NCBI RefSeq assembly: GCF_000828895.1
Contig: NZ_AP014568.1
Coordinates: forward strand, 1,929,858-1,993,857
Length of the DNA: 64,000 nucleotides
Origin: Serpentinimonas raichei
GTDB taxonomy: Bacteria; Pseudomonadota; Gammaproteobacteria; Burkholderiales; Burkholderiaceae_C
Direction: 5' to 3'
Of the stretch, positions 47,907 to 57,855 are shown piece by piece (position 1 is the first letter of the stretch; each line of letters starts with the position of its first letter). The notes beneath the pieces were generated by a model. It was not told the DNA's origin and searched no databases. It saw only the letters and a list, made by a program, of their open reading frames with translations. The translations under genes and the position numbers were made by a program.

Positions 47907-50900
47907 ATGTCGCGTTTTTTTATAGACCGCCCCATTTTTGCGTGGGTGATCGCGCTCTTCATCGCCGCCACGGGCGCGTTGTCGCTGACCCAACTGCCGA
48001 TCCAGCAGTACCCGGCGGTGGCCCCGCCGGCGATCCAGATCGCCACCGCCTTTCCGGGCGCTTCGGCGCAGACGCTCGAAGACAGCGTGCTGGCCATCAT
48101 TGAGCGCGAAATGCACGGCTCGCCCGGCCTGATGTACATGGAGTCGGTGGCCCAAGCCGACGGCAGCGGCAGCCTGACCTTAAGCTTTGAGCAAGGCAGC
48201 GACGTGCGCATGGCGCAGGTGGATGTGCAAAACCGCCTCAACCGCGCCTTGCCGCGCCTGCCCGCCAGCGTGGTGCAGCAAGGCGTGCGCGTCGAGGAGG
48301 TGAACAACAACTTTTTGCTCTTCATGATGCTCAGCAGCAGCGACGCGCAGCCCGACCTGTACGCGCTGGGCGACCAAGCGGCGCGCACCGTGGTGCCCGC
48401 GCTGCAGCGCGTGCCCGGCGTGGGCCGGGTGCTGCTGTTTGGCTCCGAGCAGGCGCTGCGGGTCTGGTTCGACCCGGTGCGGCTGCAAAGCCTGGGCCTG
48501 AGCAGCGCCGACGTGCTCAGCGCCATCCGCAGCCAAAACCTGCAGGTGGCGGCGGGCGAAATCGGGGCGCTGCCGAGCGTGGCCGGGCAGAGCATGGTGG
48601 CCACCGTGCGCGTGGATGGCCAACTGAGCAGCGTGGCCGCATTTGAAAACCTGCTGCTGCGCGCCAACCCCGACGGCTCCACCGTGCGCCTGCGCGATGT
48701 GGCCCGGGTCGAACTCGGGGGCCAGCTCTACGCCACCAGCGCTCGCCTCAACGGCCAGCCGGCCTTGGGCATCGGCATCCAGCTCGCCGCCGATGGCAAC
48801 GCGCTGGCCACCGCCCAAGCGGTGCGCGCCGAGCTCGCCCGGCTCGAACCGCACTTGGGCGCGGGCATCCAGTGGACCATCCCCTACGACACCTCGCGCT
48901 TCGTCGCGCTGTCGGTGCAGCAAGTGGTGCTCACCCTGGCGCTGGCGCTGCTGCTGGTGGTGGCGGTGATCTTTCTGTTTTTGCAAAGCTGGCGTTACAC
49001 CTTGATTCCGGCCATCGTGGTGCCGATCACACTGCTGGGGGCCATGACCGGGCTGCTGGCGCTGGGCTACTCGATCAACGTGTTGACCTTGTTTGCCATG
49101 GTGCTGGTGATCGGCATCGTGGTGGACGACTCGATCGTGGTGGTCGAAAACGTGGAACGCCTGATGCGCGAAGAAGGGCTGGCCGCACGCCAGGCTGCGA
49201 TCAAGGCCATGAGGCAGATCTCGGGTGCCATCATCGGCACCACGGCGGTGCTGTTGTCGGTGTTCGTGCCGCTGGCGTTTTTCGATGGCGCCATGGGCAA
49301 CATCTTGCGCCAGTTTGCCGTGGTGCTGGCGCTGTCGGTGAGCTTGTCCACCTTTCTGGCCCTCACCCTGGCCCCGGCGCTGTGCACCCTGGTGCTCAAG
49401 CAGGCGCTGCCGCAACACGGCGCGCAGCGCGGGTTTTTTGGCGCTTTCAATCGGCGCTTTGACGCCGGCACGCAGCGCTATCTGGTCGCACTCGGCTGGA
49501 TTTTGCGCCGGCCCGGGCGCACCATGCTCGTCTACGCGCTGCTGATCGCGCTGGCGCTGCTGGCCTACCAGCGCCTGCCGGCGTCGTTTCTACCCAACGA
49601 AGACCAGGGCTCGCTGCTGGTCAATGTGCAACTGCCACCCGGGGCCTCCAAAGAGCGCACCCAAGCGGTGATGCAGCAAGTGGAGCAGTTCATGCTTGCG
49701 CAGCCCGAGGTCGAGAGCATGGTCGGGGTGCTGGGCTTTAGCTTCTCGGGCCAAGGGCAAAACGCTGCGCTGGCCTTCGTGACCCTGACCGACTGGAGCG
49801 AGCGCAGCGCACCCGAAAGCAGTGCGCAGGCACTGGCCGGGCGCGCCTTCATGGCTTTGTCGGGCGTACGCGACGCGGTGATTTTTCCACTCAGTCCGCC
49901 CCCCATCCCGGAGCTTGGCAGCGCCTCAGGCTTCGCCTTTCGCCTGCAAGACCGCAGCGGCCAAGGCCACGACGCCTTGCTGGCTGCGCGCAACCAGTTG
50001 CTTGGGCTGGCCGCGCAAAGCCCGGTGTTGGCCCAAGTGTTCCCGGACGGGCTCGAGCCCGCGCCGCAGCTGCAGGTGGACATCGACCGCGAACGCGCTG
50101 CCGCGCTGGGGGTGGGCTTTGAGCAAATCGGGCAAACTCTGGGCCTAGCGCTGGGCTCGGCCTACGTGAACGATTTTCCCAACCAAGGGCGGCTGCAGCG
50201 CGTCATCATCATGGCCGACGCGCCAGCGCGCATGACGCCTGACGACGTGTTGCGCCTGACCGTGCCCAATCGCCTCGGGCAGGCTGTGCCGCTGTCGAGC
50301 TTTGCCAGCACGCGCTGGGTGCAAGGGCCCACACAAACGGTGCGCTACAACGGATTTCCGGCCATGCGCATCAACGGCCAAGCCGCAGAGGGCATGAGCA
50401 GCGGCGCCGCCATGGCCGAAATGGCCCGCCTAGCGCAGCAGTTGCCGAGCGGTTTTGGCTTTGAGTGGACCGGCCAGTCGCTCGAGGAAGAGCGCGCCGG
50501 GGCGCAGTTCTTGGTGGTGCTGGGCTTTGTGCTGCTGGCCGTGTACCTGTGTTTGGCGGCTTTGTATGGCAGCTGGAAGTTGCCGTTGGCGGTGCTGCTG
50601 GTGGTGCCGCTGGGAGTGATCGGCTTGCTGCTGGCGCTGCTGTGGCGCGGGTTTGAGGCCGACATTTATTTTCAGATCGCCATGGTGACGATCGTGGGCT
50701 TGTCGGCCAAGAACGCGATTTTGATCGTCGAATTTGCCAAAACCCTGCAAACCCAAGGCCGCAGCGCCATGGAGGCGGCGCTGGTGGCGGCGCGCTTGCG
50801 CCTGCGCGCCATCGTCATGGTCTCGACGGCGTTCATCGCCGGCGTCACGCCCCTGATGCTGGCCAGCGGCGCCGGCGCCTTGAGCCAGCAGGTCATCGGC

Positions 50901-51044
50901 ACCGCCTTGTTCGGCGGCATGGTCAGCGCCGTGGTGCTGGGCGTGTTGCTGGTGCCACTGTTTTATGTGCTGGTGCGCACCCTGGGCGAACCCCGCGCTG
51001 GCGCTTCAAACCGCGCCACCAGCCTAGGAGCAGGCCATGAATAA
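47907..51044 (+). CDS. RND family hydrophobe/amphiphile efflux pump (AcrB/MexB type)
   Basis: This 1045-residue inner-membrane proton antiporter is of the HAE-1 class. The proton-relay residues are intact: Asp407-Asp408 in IVVDDSIVVVEN and Lys935 in LSAKNAILIVEF. It starts MSRFFIDRPIFAWVIAL, with the two large periplasmic loops after helices 1 and 7. It lies 15 bases after the adaptor gene and overlaps the channel gene by 8 bases. Drug range cannot be predicted. Confidence 0.95.
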   Translation: MSRFFIDRPIFAWVIALFIAATGALSLTQLPIQQYPAVAPPAIQIATAFPGASAQTLEDSVLAIIEREMHGSPGLMYMESVAQADGSGSLTLSFEQGSDVRMAQVDVQNRLNRALPRLPASVVQQGVRVEEVNNNFLLFMMLSSSDAQPDLYALGDQAARTVVPALQRVPGVGRVLLFGSEQALRVWFDPVRLQSLGLSSADVLSAIRSQNLQVAAGEIGALPSVAGQSMVATVRVDGQLSSVAAFENLLLRANPDGSTVRLRDVARVELGGQLYATSARLNGQPALGIGIQLAADGNALATAQAVRAELARLEPHLGAGIQWTIPYDTSRFVALSVQQVVLTLALALLLVVAVIFLFLQSWRYTLIPAIVVPITLLGAMTGLLALGYSINVLTLFAMVLVIGIVVDDSIVVVENVERLMREEGLAARQAAIKAMRQISGAIIGTTAVLLSVFVPLAFFDGAMGNILRQFAVVLALSVSLSTFLALTLAPALCTLVLKQALPQHGAQRGFFGAFNRRFDAGTQRYLVALGWILRRPGRTMLVYALLIALALLAYQRLPASFLPNEDQGSLLVNVQLPPGASKERTQAVMQQVEQFMLAQPEVESMVGVLGFSFSGQGQNAALAFVTLTDWSERSAPESSAQALAGRAFMALSGVRDAVIFPLSPPPIPELGSASGFAFRLQDRSGQGHDALLAARNQLLGLAAQSPVLAQVFPDGLEPAPQLQVDIDRERAAALGVGFEQIGQTLGLALGSAYVNDFPNQGRLQRVIIMADAPARMTPDDVLRLTVPNRLGQAVPLSSFASTRWVQGPTQTVRYNGFPAMRINGQAAEGMSSGAAMAEMARLAQQLPSGFGFEWTGQSLEEERAGAQFLVVLGFVLLAVYLCLAALYGSWKLPLAVLLVVPLGVIGLLLALLWRGFEADIYFQIAMVTIVGLSAKNAILIVEFAKTLQTQGRSAMEAALVAARLRLRAIVMVSTAFIAGVTPLMLASGAGALSQQVIGTALFGGMVSAVVLGVLLVPLFYVLVRTLGEPRAGASNRATSLGAGHE

Positions 51045-52473
51045 AACCTCCAATATTTACACCCCCCGCTTGCACAGCACCCGCTTGGCGCTGGCCTTGG
51101 CGCTGCCGCTGGCCCTAGGCGCGTGCGCGCCATTGCAACCGCACCAGCGCCCCGACCTGCCCTTGCCACCCGACTGGGCCACGGCCGAACCAAGCGCAAG
51201 CGCCGCCACGCTCCCCAGCGCCCCCCTGCCCTGGGTCGATTGGGTGCAGCACCCCGAACTGCGCGCCCTCATCCAGCAAGCGCTGGAGCACAACCTCGAT
51301 GCCCGCATCGCCCAGCGCCAAATGGCGCAACTGCAAGCCCAATGGCAGCAGCGCCGTGCCGCCCAAGGCCCCACGCTGGCCGCCGCCGCCGACGCCCAAC
51401 GCACAGGCGGCGACAGCGCCACGGGCAACCTGTACCGCGCCGGGATGCTGGTTTCCAGCTGGGAAATCGACTTTTTTGGCCGGCTGCAAAGCCTGTCGGA
51501 GGCCGCGCGGGCGCAGTACCTGGCATCGGCCGAAGCCGAGCGCTGGGTGCGCGTGAGCTTGGTGTCTGGGGTGGTGGCAGCGTGGCTCGAGGTGCAAAGC
51601 GCACACGCCTTGCTCGAGGTGTCGCAGCGCACCTTGGCCAACCACGAGGCCAGCTTGCGGCTGGTGCAGCTGCGCTTGCAACACGGCACCGCCTCGGCCC
51701 TGCAGCGCCAGCACAGCGAGGCGCTGGTGCAAGCCGCGCGGGTGGCGCAGGCGCGCCAGCAGCGCCAGCTGCAGTTGGCCTTGCACCAGTTGCAGCAGTT
51801 GGCGGGGCCGCTGCACGACCCCAGCACCAGCACGCCGGCGCCCTTGCCCAGCGACACCCGCAGCGCCAACGGCAAGCAAACGCTGGCGCTGCTGCAGCCG
51901 GTGGCCGTCGGCCTGCCCTCCGAGGTGCTGCTGCAGCGCCCCGATGTGCGCGCCGCCGAAAACCGGCTCGCTGCCGCCCAAGCGCAGATCGGGGCGGCGC
52001 GCGCGGCGTTCTTTCCGCGCATCGCGCTCACCGCCCAGCTCGGCAGCGCCAGCACCGAACTGGCTGGCCTGTTTGCCAGCGGCAGTTGGGGCTGGACGCT
52101 GGCCCCGCAAGCCCTGCTGCCGCTGTTCGATTACGGCGCCAACCGGGCGCGCTTGGCGGCATCGCAGGCCGAGCGCGACATCGCCCTGCTGCAGTACGAG
52201 CAGGCCATACAAAGCGCATTCAAGGAGGTGCGCGACGCGCTCGCCAGCCAAACTTTTATGCAGGCCGAATACACCGCGCAACAGGCTTTGTGGCAGGCCG
52301 AAAGCCAGCGCGCCCACTTGAGCGCGCGGCTGCTGGCGCTGGGCAGCGCCAGCCAACTGGAACTGCTCGATGCCCAGCGCAGCGCCTTTGCCGCCGAACA
52401 GCAACTGGTGCAGCTGCGCTTTGCCCTGCTGCAAAACCGGGTCGCCCTGTACCGCGCCACCGGCGGGCATTGA
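51037..52473 (+). CDS. Outer-membrane efflux channel lipoprotein (OprM/NodT type)
   Basis: This 478-residue TolC-like factor has a signal peptide ending in lipobox LGAC (about residue 28), two repeated helical hairpin regions and the family segments SSWEIDFFGRLQ and LPSEVLLQRPDVRAAE. It completes the tripartite pump started by the adaptor and AcrB-type genes, so the operon is self-sufficient. The next gene is convergent. Confidence 0.93.
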   Translation: MNKTSNIYTPRLHSTRLALALALPLALGACAPLQPHQRPDLPLPPDWATAEPSASAATLPSAPLPWVDWVQHPELRALIQQALEHNLDARIAQRQMAQLQAQWQQRRAAQGPTLAAAADAQRTGGDSATGNLYRAGMLVSSWEIDFFGRLQSLSEAARAQYLASAEAERWVRVSLVSGVVAAWLEVQSAHALLEVSQRTLANHEASLRLVQLRLQHGTASALQRQHSEALVQAARVAQARQQRQLQLALHQLQQLAGPLHDPSTSTPAPLPSDTRSANGKQTLALLQPVAVGLPSEVLLQRPDVRAAENRLAAAQAQIGAARAAFFPRIALTAQLGSASTELAGLFASGSWGWTLAPQALLPLFDYGANRARLAASQAERDIALLQYEQAIQSAFKEVRDALASQTFMQAEYTAQQALWQAESQRAHLSARLLALGSASQLELLDAQRSAFAAEQQLVQLRFALLQNRVALYRATGGH

Positions 52474-52531
52474 CGCCGTGGCGGCGGGCGCCCAGTGGCG
52501 CCCTTCGCAGCTTGGCTCCCTGCCCTCTGAT

Positions 52532-53641
52532 TTAGAGGCTGTCGCACCCCACCAGCCCACACTCGCGGCGCAAATCGAGCGTGGCGCGCTGCCCCATGTC
52601 GGCGCGGTGGGCTTGCAGCCAGGCGTCGGCGACGCTGTGGCCACGCGCATACAGATCGAGCAAGAAGGGCGGGTCGGTGCGCAGTTTGGATGCCGCCCCC
52701 AGCTCAACCAGCGCTGCGCCGCCGTCGATGCGGTGCGTGCGCAGCGCGGCGATGCGCGCCATGAGCGGGTCGCGCCCGGGGTGCGTGGCCGCCGGGCCGT
52801 CTTGTTCGATCAGGTTTTTGAGCAACTGCACCGTGCGCAGCTCTTTGAGCAGGCTGGCGTTGAAAGTGATCTCGCCGACCCGGTCCATGATGTCGGCCAC
52901 CTGCTGCGGCACCTGGCTGCGCAGCATCGGGTTGATCTGCACCAGCAGCAAGTCATCGGCTGGGCTTTCGCTGATGAGCGGCATGAGCGAGGGGTTGCCG
53001 GCGTAGCCGCCGTCCCAATAGGCTTCGCCGTCGATCTCCACGGCCTGAAACAGCGTGGGCAAGCAAGCCGAAGCCAGCGCCACCTCGGCGCTCAGCTCGT
53101 GCTGGCGAAACACGCGCAAGGCGCCGGTGCGCACGTGCGTGGCGGCGATGAACAGCTGCGTTTTGGTGCAAGCGCGCACGCGCTCGAAATCGACCGTGCG
53201 CTCCAAAATGCTGCGCAGCGGATTGAGGTCGAGCGGGTTGAACTGATAAGGCGAAAACGGCTGGCCGATGGCCTTGCTCCACCAGCGCATCGACTCTTGG
53301 CTGGCCTGCTGCCAGGCTTGCACGCCGGGCAGGCGCGCCGTCCACGCACTGAAGCCACCCATGGCCGGCTGCAGCAGCGCAAAGGGCGATTGCGCCCCCA
53401 CCTGGGTCCAGAAGGCGCGCAGGGTTTTGCGCGCGCCCTCGCGCCCGCCCTCCATCAGACCGGCGGCCAGCGCCACCGCGTTCATGGCCCCGGCGCTGGT
53501 GCCGCTAATGGCCGCGATTTCTAGGGTTTCGTCTTGCAGCAGCCGGTCCAGAACGCCCCACGTGAAGGCGCCATGCGCACCACCGCCTTGCAAGGCGAGG
53601 TCGATGGGCAGGGGTTTGGTGCGGCTCATAGGGGTGTTCAT
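52532..53641 (-). CDS. Patatin-like phospholipase
   Basis: This 369-residue lipid acyl hydrolase has the oxyanion motif LQGGGAHGAF near the N-terminus, the nucleophile Ser49 in GTSAG, and the catalytic Asp210 in DGGYAGNP, so the Ser-Asp dyad is complete. There is no signal peptide or obvious secretion signal, so it is probably cytoplasmic or membrane-associated. Substrate unknown. ATG 53641 follows a CATAAT hexamer by 6 bases with no Shine-Dalgarno site. It lies just downstream of radA on the same strand. Confidence 0.9.
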   Translation of the reverse strand: MNTPMSRTKPLPIDLALQGGGAHGAFTWGVLDRLLQDETLEIAAISGTSAGAMNAVALAAGLMEGGREGARKTLRAFWTQVGAQSPFALLQPAMGGFSAWTARLPGVQAWQQASQESMRWWSKAIGQPFSPYQFNPLDLNPLRSILERTVDFERVRACTKTQLFIAATHVRTGALRVFRQHELSAEVALASACLPTLFQAVEIDGEAYWDGGYAGNPSLMPLISESPADDLLLVQINPMLRSQVPQQVADIMDRVGEITFNASLLKELRTVQLLKNLIEQDGPAATHPGRDPLMARIAALRTHRIDGGAALVELGAASKLRTDPPFLLDLYARGHSVADAWLQAHRADMGQRATLDLRRECGLVGCDSL

Positions 53642-53647
53642 GGACGC

Positions 53648-53653
53648 ATTATG
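53648..53653 (-). promoter_or_regulatory. -10 box of the patatin gene at leaderless spacing
   Basis: CATAAT on the minus strand ends 6 nt before the ATG, within the 37-base gap after radA. This implies a separate promoter for the patatin gene. No clear -35 is seen. Confidence 0.4.
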
Positions 53654-53678
53654 CTGCACAGCAGCAAGCACGCACCAT

Positions 53679-55085
53679 TCAAAAACCACGCGCCAGCTCG
53701 AGCGCGTCTTCGATGCGCTCGACCGGGTGCAGCGTCATCCCGGCCAGCGCCTTGTGCAGCGCCGCATCCGACTTTTTGGGCATGTTCGCCTGCGGCAGCA
53801 GCGCGGCCTTAAAGCCCAGCTTGGCGGCTTCGCGCAGCCGCTCTTGGCCGCGTGGAGCCGGGCGCACTTCGCCCGCCAGCCCCACTTCGCCAAAAGCCAG
53901 AAAGCCTTGAGGCAGGGCGCGGTTGCGCAGCGACGACGCAATCGCCAGCAGCACCGCCAGATCGGCCGCCGGCTCGCTGATGCGAACCCCGCCCACGGCG
54001 TTGACGAATACGTCTTGGTCCATGCACGAGACCCCGGCGTGACGGTGCAGCACCGCCAGCAGCATGGCCAGGCGCTCGCGCTCCAGCCCCACGCTCAGGC
54101 GCCGCGGGCTGGGGCCGCCGCTATCGACCAGCGCCTGAATCTCGACCAGCAGCGGGCGCGTGCCCTCCAGCGTCACCAGCACGCAACTGCCCGGCACCGG
54201 CTGGCTGTGCTGGCTCAAAAAGATCGCGCTCGGGTTGCTCACGCCTTTGAGGCCGCGCTCGGTCATGGCAAACACGCCGATCTCGTTCACCGCGCCAAAG
54301 CGGTTCTTCACGGCCCGGATCAGGCGGTAGGGGCTGTGCGTGTCGCCCTCAAAGTACAGCACGGTGTCCACCATGTGTTCCAGCACGCGCGGCCCGGCCA
54401 GCGCGCCTTCCTTGGTCACGTGGCCGACCAGCACGATGGCGCTGCCGCTGGCCTTGGCGGCGCGCGTCAGGTGCGCGGCGCATTCGCGCACCTGCGACAC
54501 CGAACCCGGCGCCGAGCTGAGCTGGTTGGAGTACAGGGTCTGGATCGAGTCGATCACCGCCACCGCCGGGCGCGTGCGCTCGAGCGTGGCCAAAATCTGC
54601 TCCAACTGGATTTCCACCAACACCGGCACCTGGCTGCCCGCCAGCCCGAGGCGGCGCGCGCGCAGCGCCACCTGGGCCGCGCTTTCTTCGCCGCTCACGT
54701 ACAGCGTGGGCTGGCCCTGGCGCTGCAAGGCGTCCAGCGCCTGCAGCAGCAGCGTCGATTTGCCAATGCCGGGGTCGCCGCCGATCAGCACCACCGCGCC
54801 CGCCACCACACCGCCGCCGAGCACGCGGTCCAGCTCCTCGTGGCCGGTGGGGGTGCGCTCCACTTCGCTGGCTTGAATCTCGGCAATCGGGGTCGATTCG
54901 CTGGCCGCAGCCAGCCCTAGCAGCCCAGCGGGTGCGGCCGCTAGGCTGAGCCGGTTTTTGCTCGCCGGTGTGGCTTCGAGCACGGTCTCGATCAGGCTGT
55001 TCCAAGCCCCGCAGTGCGGGCATTTGCCCAGCCAGCGCGGTGCCGTACCGCCGCATTGCTGGCAGGTGTAGTGGGTTTTGCTCAT
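53679..55085 (-). CDS. radA: DNA repair protein RadA
   Basis: This 468-residue RecA-like helicase helps branch migration in recombination. It has an N-terminal zinc finger (Cys8, Cys11, Cys22, Cys25), Walker A GDPGIGKSTL with Lys109, the RadA signature KNRFG at 260-264, and a C-terminal Lon-protease-like domain. ATG 55085 is preceded by TACATT ending 7 bases upstream, with no Shine-Dalgarno site. It is divergent from rodA, 71 bases away. Confidence 0.96.
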   Translation of the reverse strand: MSKTHYTCQQCGGTAPRWLGKCPHCGAWNSLIETVLEATPASKNRLSLAAAPAGLLGLAAASESTPIAEIQASEVERTPTGHEELDRVLGGGVVAGAVVLIGGDPGIGKSTLLLQALDALQRQGQPTLYVSGEESAAQVALRARRLGLAGSQVPVLVEIQLEQILATLERTRPAVAVIDSIQTLYSNQLSSAPGSVSQVRECAAHLTRAAKASGSAIVLVGHVTKEGALAGPRVLEHMVDTVLYFEGDTHSPYRLIRAVKNRFGAVNEIGVFAMTERGLKGVSNPSAIFLSQHSQPVPGSCVLVTLEGTRPLLVEIQALVDSGGPSPRRLSVGLERERLAMLLAVLHRHAGVSCMDQDVFVNAVGGVRISEPAADLAVLLAIASSLRNRALPQGFLAFGEVGLAGEVRPAPRGQERLREAAKLGFKAALLPQANMPKKSDAALHKALAGMTLHPVERIEDALELARGF

Positions 55086-55092
55086 GGGCTGC

Positions 55093-55098
55093 AATGTA
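55093..55098 (-). promoter_or_regulatory. -10 box of radA at leaderless spacing
   Basis: TACATT on the minus strand ends 7 nt before the radA ATG, and the gap holds no Shine-Dalgarno sequence. Confidence 0.4.
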
Positions 55099-55142
55099 GC
55101 AGCGCGCTGCGGCCTTCTGGGCGCAGAGTGCCGCTGGCGGAG

Positions 55143-55148
55143 GATAAT
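55143..55148 (+). promoter_or_regulatory. -10 box of rodA at leaderless spacing
   Basis: GATAAT ends 8 nt before the rodA ATG, so the expected transcription start is at or within two bases of the start codon. Confidence 0.4.
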
Positions 55149-55156
55149 TCGGCACC

Positions 55157-56314
55157 ATGGCCGTCGTGATTCAAAACCCCCCTTTGTGGCGCCGCGCCCT
55201 GCCGCTGGTGCAGGGCTTTGATGGCCCCTTGCTGCTGGCGATTGCCTTGTTGACCGCACTCGGCCTGCTCACCATGTATTCGGCCGCCTTCGAAATGCCG
55301 GGGCGCTTCGAGACCCATGCGCGTAACCTGCTGATTGCCGCCGGGGTGTTGTTCGTGGCCGCGCAAATCTCACCGCAGCGCTGGCTGACGTTGGCCGCGC
55401 CCATGTACCTGCTGGGCGTGGCGCTGCTGCTGGCGGTGGATCTGGTGGGCATCGAGCGCAACGGCTCGCAGCGCTGGCTCGATCTGGGGCTGCTCGTGAT
55501 ACAGCCCAGCGAGATCATGAAGCTGGCCATGCCGCTCATGCTGGCGTGGTGGTTTCAAAAGCGCGAGGGGCAATTGCAAGGCCTAGATTTTCTCGTGGCG
55601 GCCGTGATCGTCGCCGTGCCCACCGCCCTCATCTTGAGCCAGCCCGACTTGGGCACCAGCCTGCTCATCGCCAGCTCCGGCCTGTTCGTGATTTATTTTG
55701 CGGGACTGAGCTGGAAACTGATCGTCCCGCCGGTGCTGCTGGGGTTGGCAGGCATGGTGGCGCTGGTCTGGATGGAGCCGCATTGGTGCCAGACCGGGGT
55801 GGATTGGGTGCTGTTGCACGATTACCAGAAGGTGCGCGTCTGCACCCTGCTCAACCCCACCGCCGACCCGCTGGGCAGCGGCTTTCACATCATCCAGAGC
55901 ATGATCGCCATTGGCTCGGGCGGGCTGTGGGGCCAGGGTTTGCTGCAAGGCACGCAAACCCAACTCGATTTCGTGCTCGAACGCACCACCGACTTCATCT
56001 TTGCCGCCTACGCCGAGGAGTTTGGTTTTCTGGGGGTGCTGCTGCTGCTGGGGGCTTACTTTTATCTGGTCTGGCGCGGGCTCAAAATCGCTATCGAAGC
56101 CCCTAGCCTGTTCACCCGCTTGCTGGCCGGCGCGCTGACGCTGGTGCATTTCGTCTACGCCTTCGTCAACATCGGCATGGTCAGTGGCATTTTGCCGGTG
56201 GTTGGGCTGCCGCTGCCATTTTTGAGCTTTGGCGGCACCGCCATGGTCACGCTCGGGGCCAGCCTGGGCATTTTGCTGGCCATTGCGCGCTCCAAGCGGC
56301 TGCAGCAGTCCTGA
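55157..56314 (+). CDS. rodA: Rod shape-determining peptidoglycan polymerase RodA
   Basis: This 385-residue SEDS-family glycosyltransferase has about ten membrane helices and polymerises lipid II for cell elongation together with PBP2. Family marks include the large periplasmic loop between helices 7 and 8 with HIIQSMIAIGSGGLWGQG, and PLPFLSFGGTAMV near the end. It is usually the last gene of mreBCD-mrdA-rodA; here no mrdA or mre gene is adjacent, and the gene has its own promoter-like hexamer. Confidence 0.95.
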   Translation: MAVVIQNPPLWRRALPLVQGFDGPLLLAIALLTALGLLTMYSAAFEMPGRFETHARNLLIAAGVLFVAAQISPQRWLTLAAPMYLLGVALLLAVDLVGIERNGSQRWLDLGLLVIQPSEIMKLAMPLMLAWWFQKREGQLQGLDFLVAAVIVAVPTALILSQPDLGTSLLIASSGLFVIYFAGLSWKLIVPPVLLGLAGMVALVWMEPHWCQTGVDWVLLHDYQKVRVCTLLNPTADPLGSGFHIIQSMIAIGSGGLWGQGLLQGTQTQLDFVLERTTDFIFAAYAEEFGFLGVLLLLGAYFYLVWRGLKIAIEAPSLFTRLLAGALTLVHFVYAFVNIGMVSGILPVVGLPLPFLSFGGTAMVTLGASLGILLAIARSKRLQQS

Positions 56315-56372
56315 GCGCTGCCGTCGCAGCAGCCCACTGGCCGTATGCGCTGCACGAAGCGGCGCAACTTCC

Positions 56373-56378
56373 TACAAT
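56373..56378 (+). promoter_or_regulatory. -10 box of tldD at leaderless spacing
   Basis: TACAAT ends 7 nt before ATG 56386. The hexamer overlaps the alternative ATG at 56377, which argues against that earlier start. Confidence 0.45.
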
Positions 56379-56385
56379 GGGGCCC

Positions 56386-57846
56386 ATGATCGCACGCGAA
56401 CCCACCCTGGCCCGGCTGGCCACTGCCCACAGCCTGTTGCTCGAACCCTATGGGCTCGATGAGACGCATCTGCGCCGCACCCTGAGCCACATCATGGCCC
56501 CCGGGGTCGATGACGCCGACCTCTACTTTCAATACACCCGCGCCGAAGGCTGGAGCCTGGAAGAGGGCATCGTCAAGAGCGGCAGCTTCAGCATCGACCA
56601 AGGGGTGGGGGTGCGCGCCGTCAGCGGCGACAAAACCGCCTTCGCCTACTCCGACGACCTTTCCTGGACCGCCTTGCAAGACGCGGCACAAAACGTGCGC
56701 GCCATCGCCGCCCAAGGGCAGCAGCGCCAGGTCAAACTGGGTGCGCGCAAGGTGGCCAAGGCGCGCTCGCTCTACCAGGAGTTTGACCCGATCGCCAGCC
56801 TGGACAGCGCCGCCAAGGTGGCCCTGCTCGAGCGCGTGGAGCAGTTGGCCAAGGCGCAGGATCCGCGCGTGGTGCAGGTCATGGCCAGCTTGGCAAGCGA
56901 GTACGACGTGGTGCTGGTGGCGCGCGCCGACGGCACCCTGGCTGCCGATGTGCGCCCGCTGGTGCGCTTGTCGCTCACCGTGATCGCCGAGCAGGGCGGG
57001 CGGCGCGAGGCGGGTTCGTCTGGCGGCGGCGGACGCTTCGGGCTGGTGCGCTTTGACGAGGCGCAGATCGGGATCTATGTGAATGAGGCGGTGCAGGCCG
57101 CGCTCACCAACCTGGAAAGCCGCCCGGCCCCGGCGGGCGAAATGACGGTGGTGCTAGGCCCCGGCTGGCCCGGCGTGCTGCTGCACGAGGCGGTCGGGCA
57201 CGGGCTGGAGGGCGACTTCAACCGCAAGGGCTCCAGCGCTTTCAGCGGCTGCATCGGCCAGCGCGTGGCGGCCAAGGGCGTGACGGTGCTCGACGACGGC
57301 ACGCTGGCAGACCGGCGCGGCTCGCTCAATGTCGATGACGAAGGCTGCGCCAGCCAGCGCAACGTGCTGATCGAAGACGGCATTTTGCGCGGCTACCTGC
57401 AAGACAGCCTGAACGCGCGGCTGCTGGGCGTCAAGCCCACCGGCAACGGCCGGCGCGAGAGCTACGCCCACCTGCCGCTGCCGCGCATGACCAACACCTA
57501 CATGCTGGCGGGCGACAAAGACCCGCAAGAAATCATCGCCAGCATCAAGCGCGGCCTGTACGCCAGCAACTTCGGCGGTGGCCAGGTGGACATCACCAGC
57601 GGCAAGTTTGTGTTCAGCGCCAGCCAGGCCTGGTGGGTTGAAGACGGCAAGCTGCAATACCCGGTCAAAGGGGCCACGCTGGTGGGCAGCGGCCCGCAAG
57701 CGCTCAAAAAAGTGAGCCTGATCGGCAACGACCTGGCGCTCGACAGCGGCGTCGGCACCTGCGGCAAAGAAGGCCAGAGCCTGCCGGTGGGGGTCGGCCA
57801 GCCGACACTGCGCATCGACGGCCTGACGGTGGGCGGCACCGCCTGA
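56386..57846 (+). CDS. tldD: Metalloprotease TldD
   Basis: This 486-residue subunit of the TldD/TldE protease carries the zinc motif HEAVGHGLEGD (HExxxH, residues 267-272). TldD/E proteins degrade unfolded or modified peptides and mature some peptide antibiotics; tldE (pmbA) is not in the window. I use ATG 56386 (MIAREPTLARLATA) because the -10 box overlaps the ATG nine bases earlier. The last 25 codons (GQSLPVGVGQPTLRIDGL on) are repeated 3,960 bases downstream with silent changes only, so the tail of this gene took part in a recombination event. Confidence 0.96.
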   Translation: MIAREPTLARLATAHSLLLEPYGLDETHLRRTLSHIMAPGVDDADLYFQYTRAEGWSLEEGIVKSGSFSIDQGVGVRAVSGDKTAFAYSDDLSWTALQDAAQNVRAIAAQGQQRQVKLGARKVAKARSLYQEFDPIASLDSAAKVALLERVEQLAKAQDPRVVQVMASLASEYDVVLVARADGTLAADVRPLVRLSLTVIAEQGGRREAGSSGGGGRFGLVRFDEAQIGIYVNEAVQAALTNLESRPAPAGEMTVVLGPGWPGVLLHEAVGHGLEGDFNRKGSSAFSGCIGQRVAAKGVTVLDDGTLADRRGSLNVDDEGCASQRNVLIEDGILRGYLQDSLNARLLGVKPTGNGRRESYAHLPLPRMTNTYMLAGDKDPQEIIASIKRGLYASNFGGGQVDITSGKFVFSASQAWWVEDGKLQYPVKGATLVGSGPQALKKVSLIGNDLALDSGVGTCGKEGQSLPVGVGQPTLRIDGLTVGGTA

Positions 57847-57848
57847 GG
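57771..57848 (+). repeat. tldD 3' end, left copy of an imperfect direct repeat
   Basis: This 78-bp stretch is the end of tldD including its stop. It recurs at 61731-61808 with four differences, all at third codon positions. The two copies bound a 3,960-bp unit carrying the 5'-nucleotidase and the first alkaline phosphatase. Confidence 0.85.
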
Positions 57849-57855
57849 CGACACA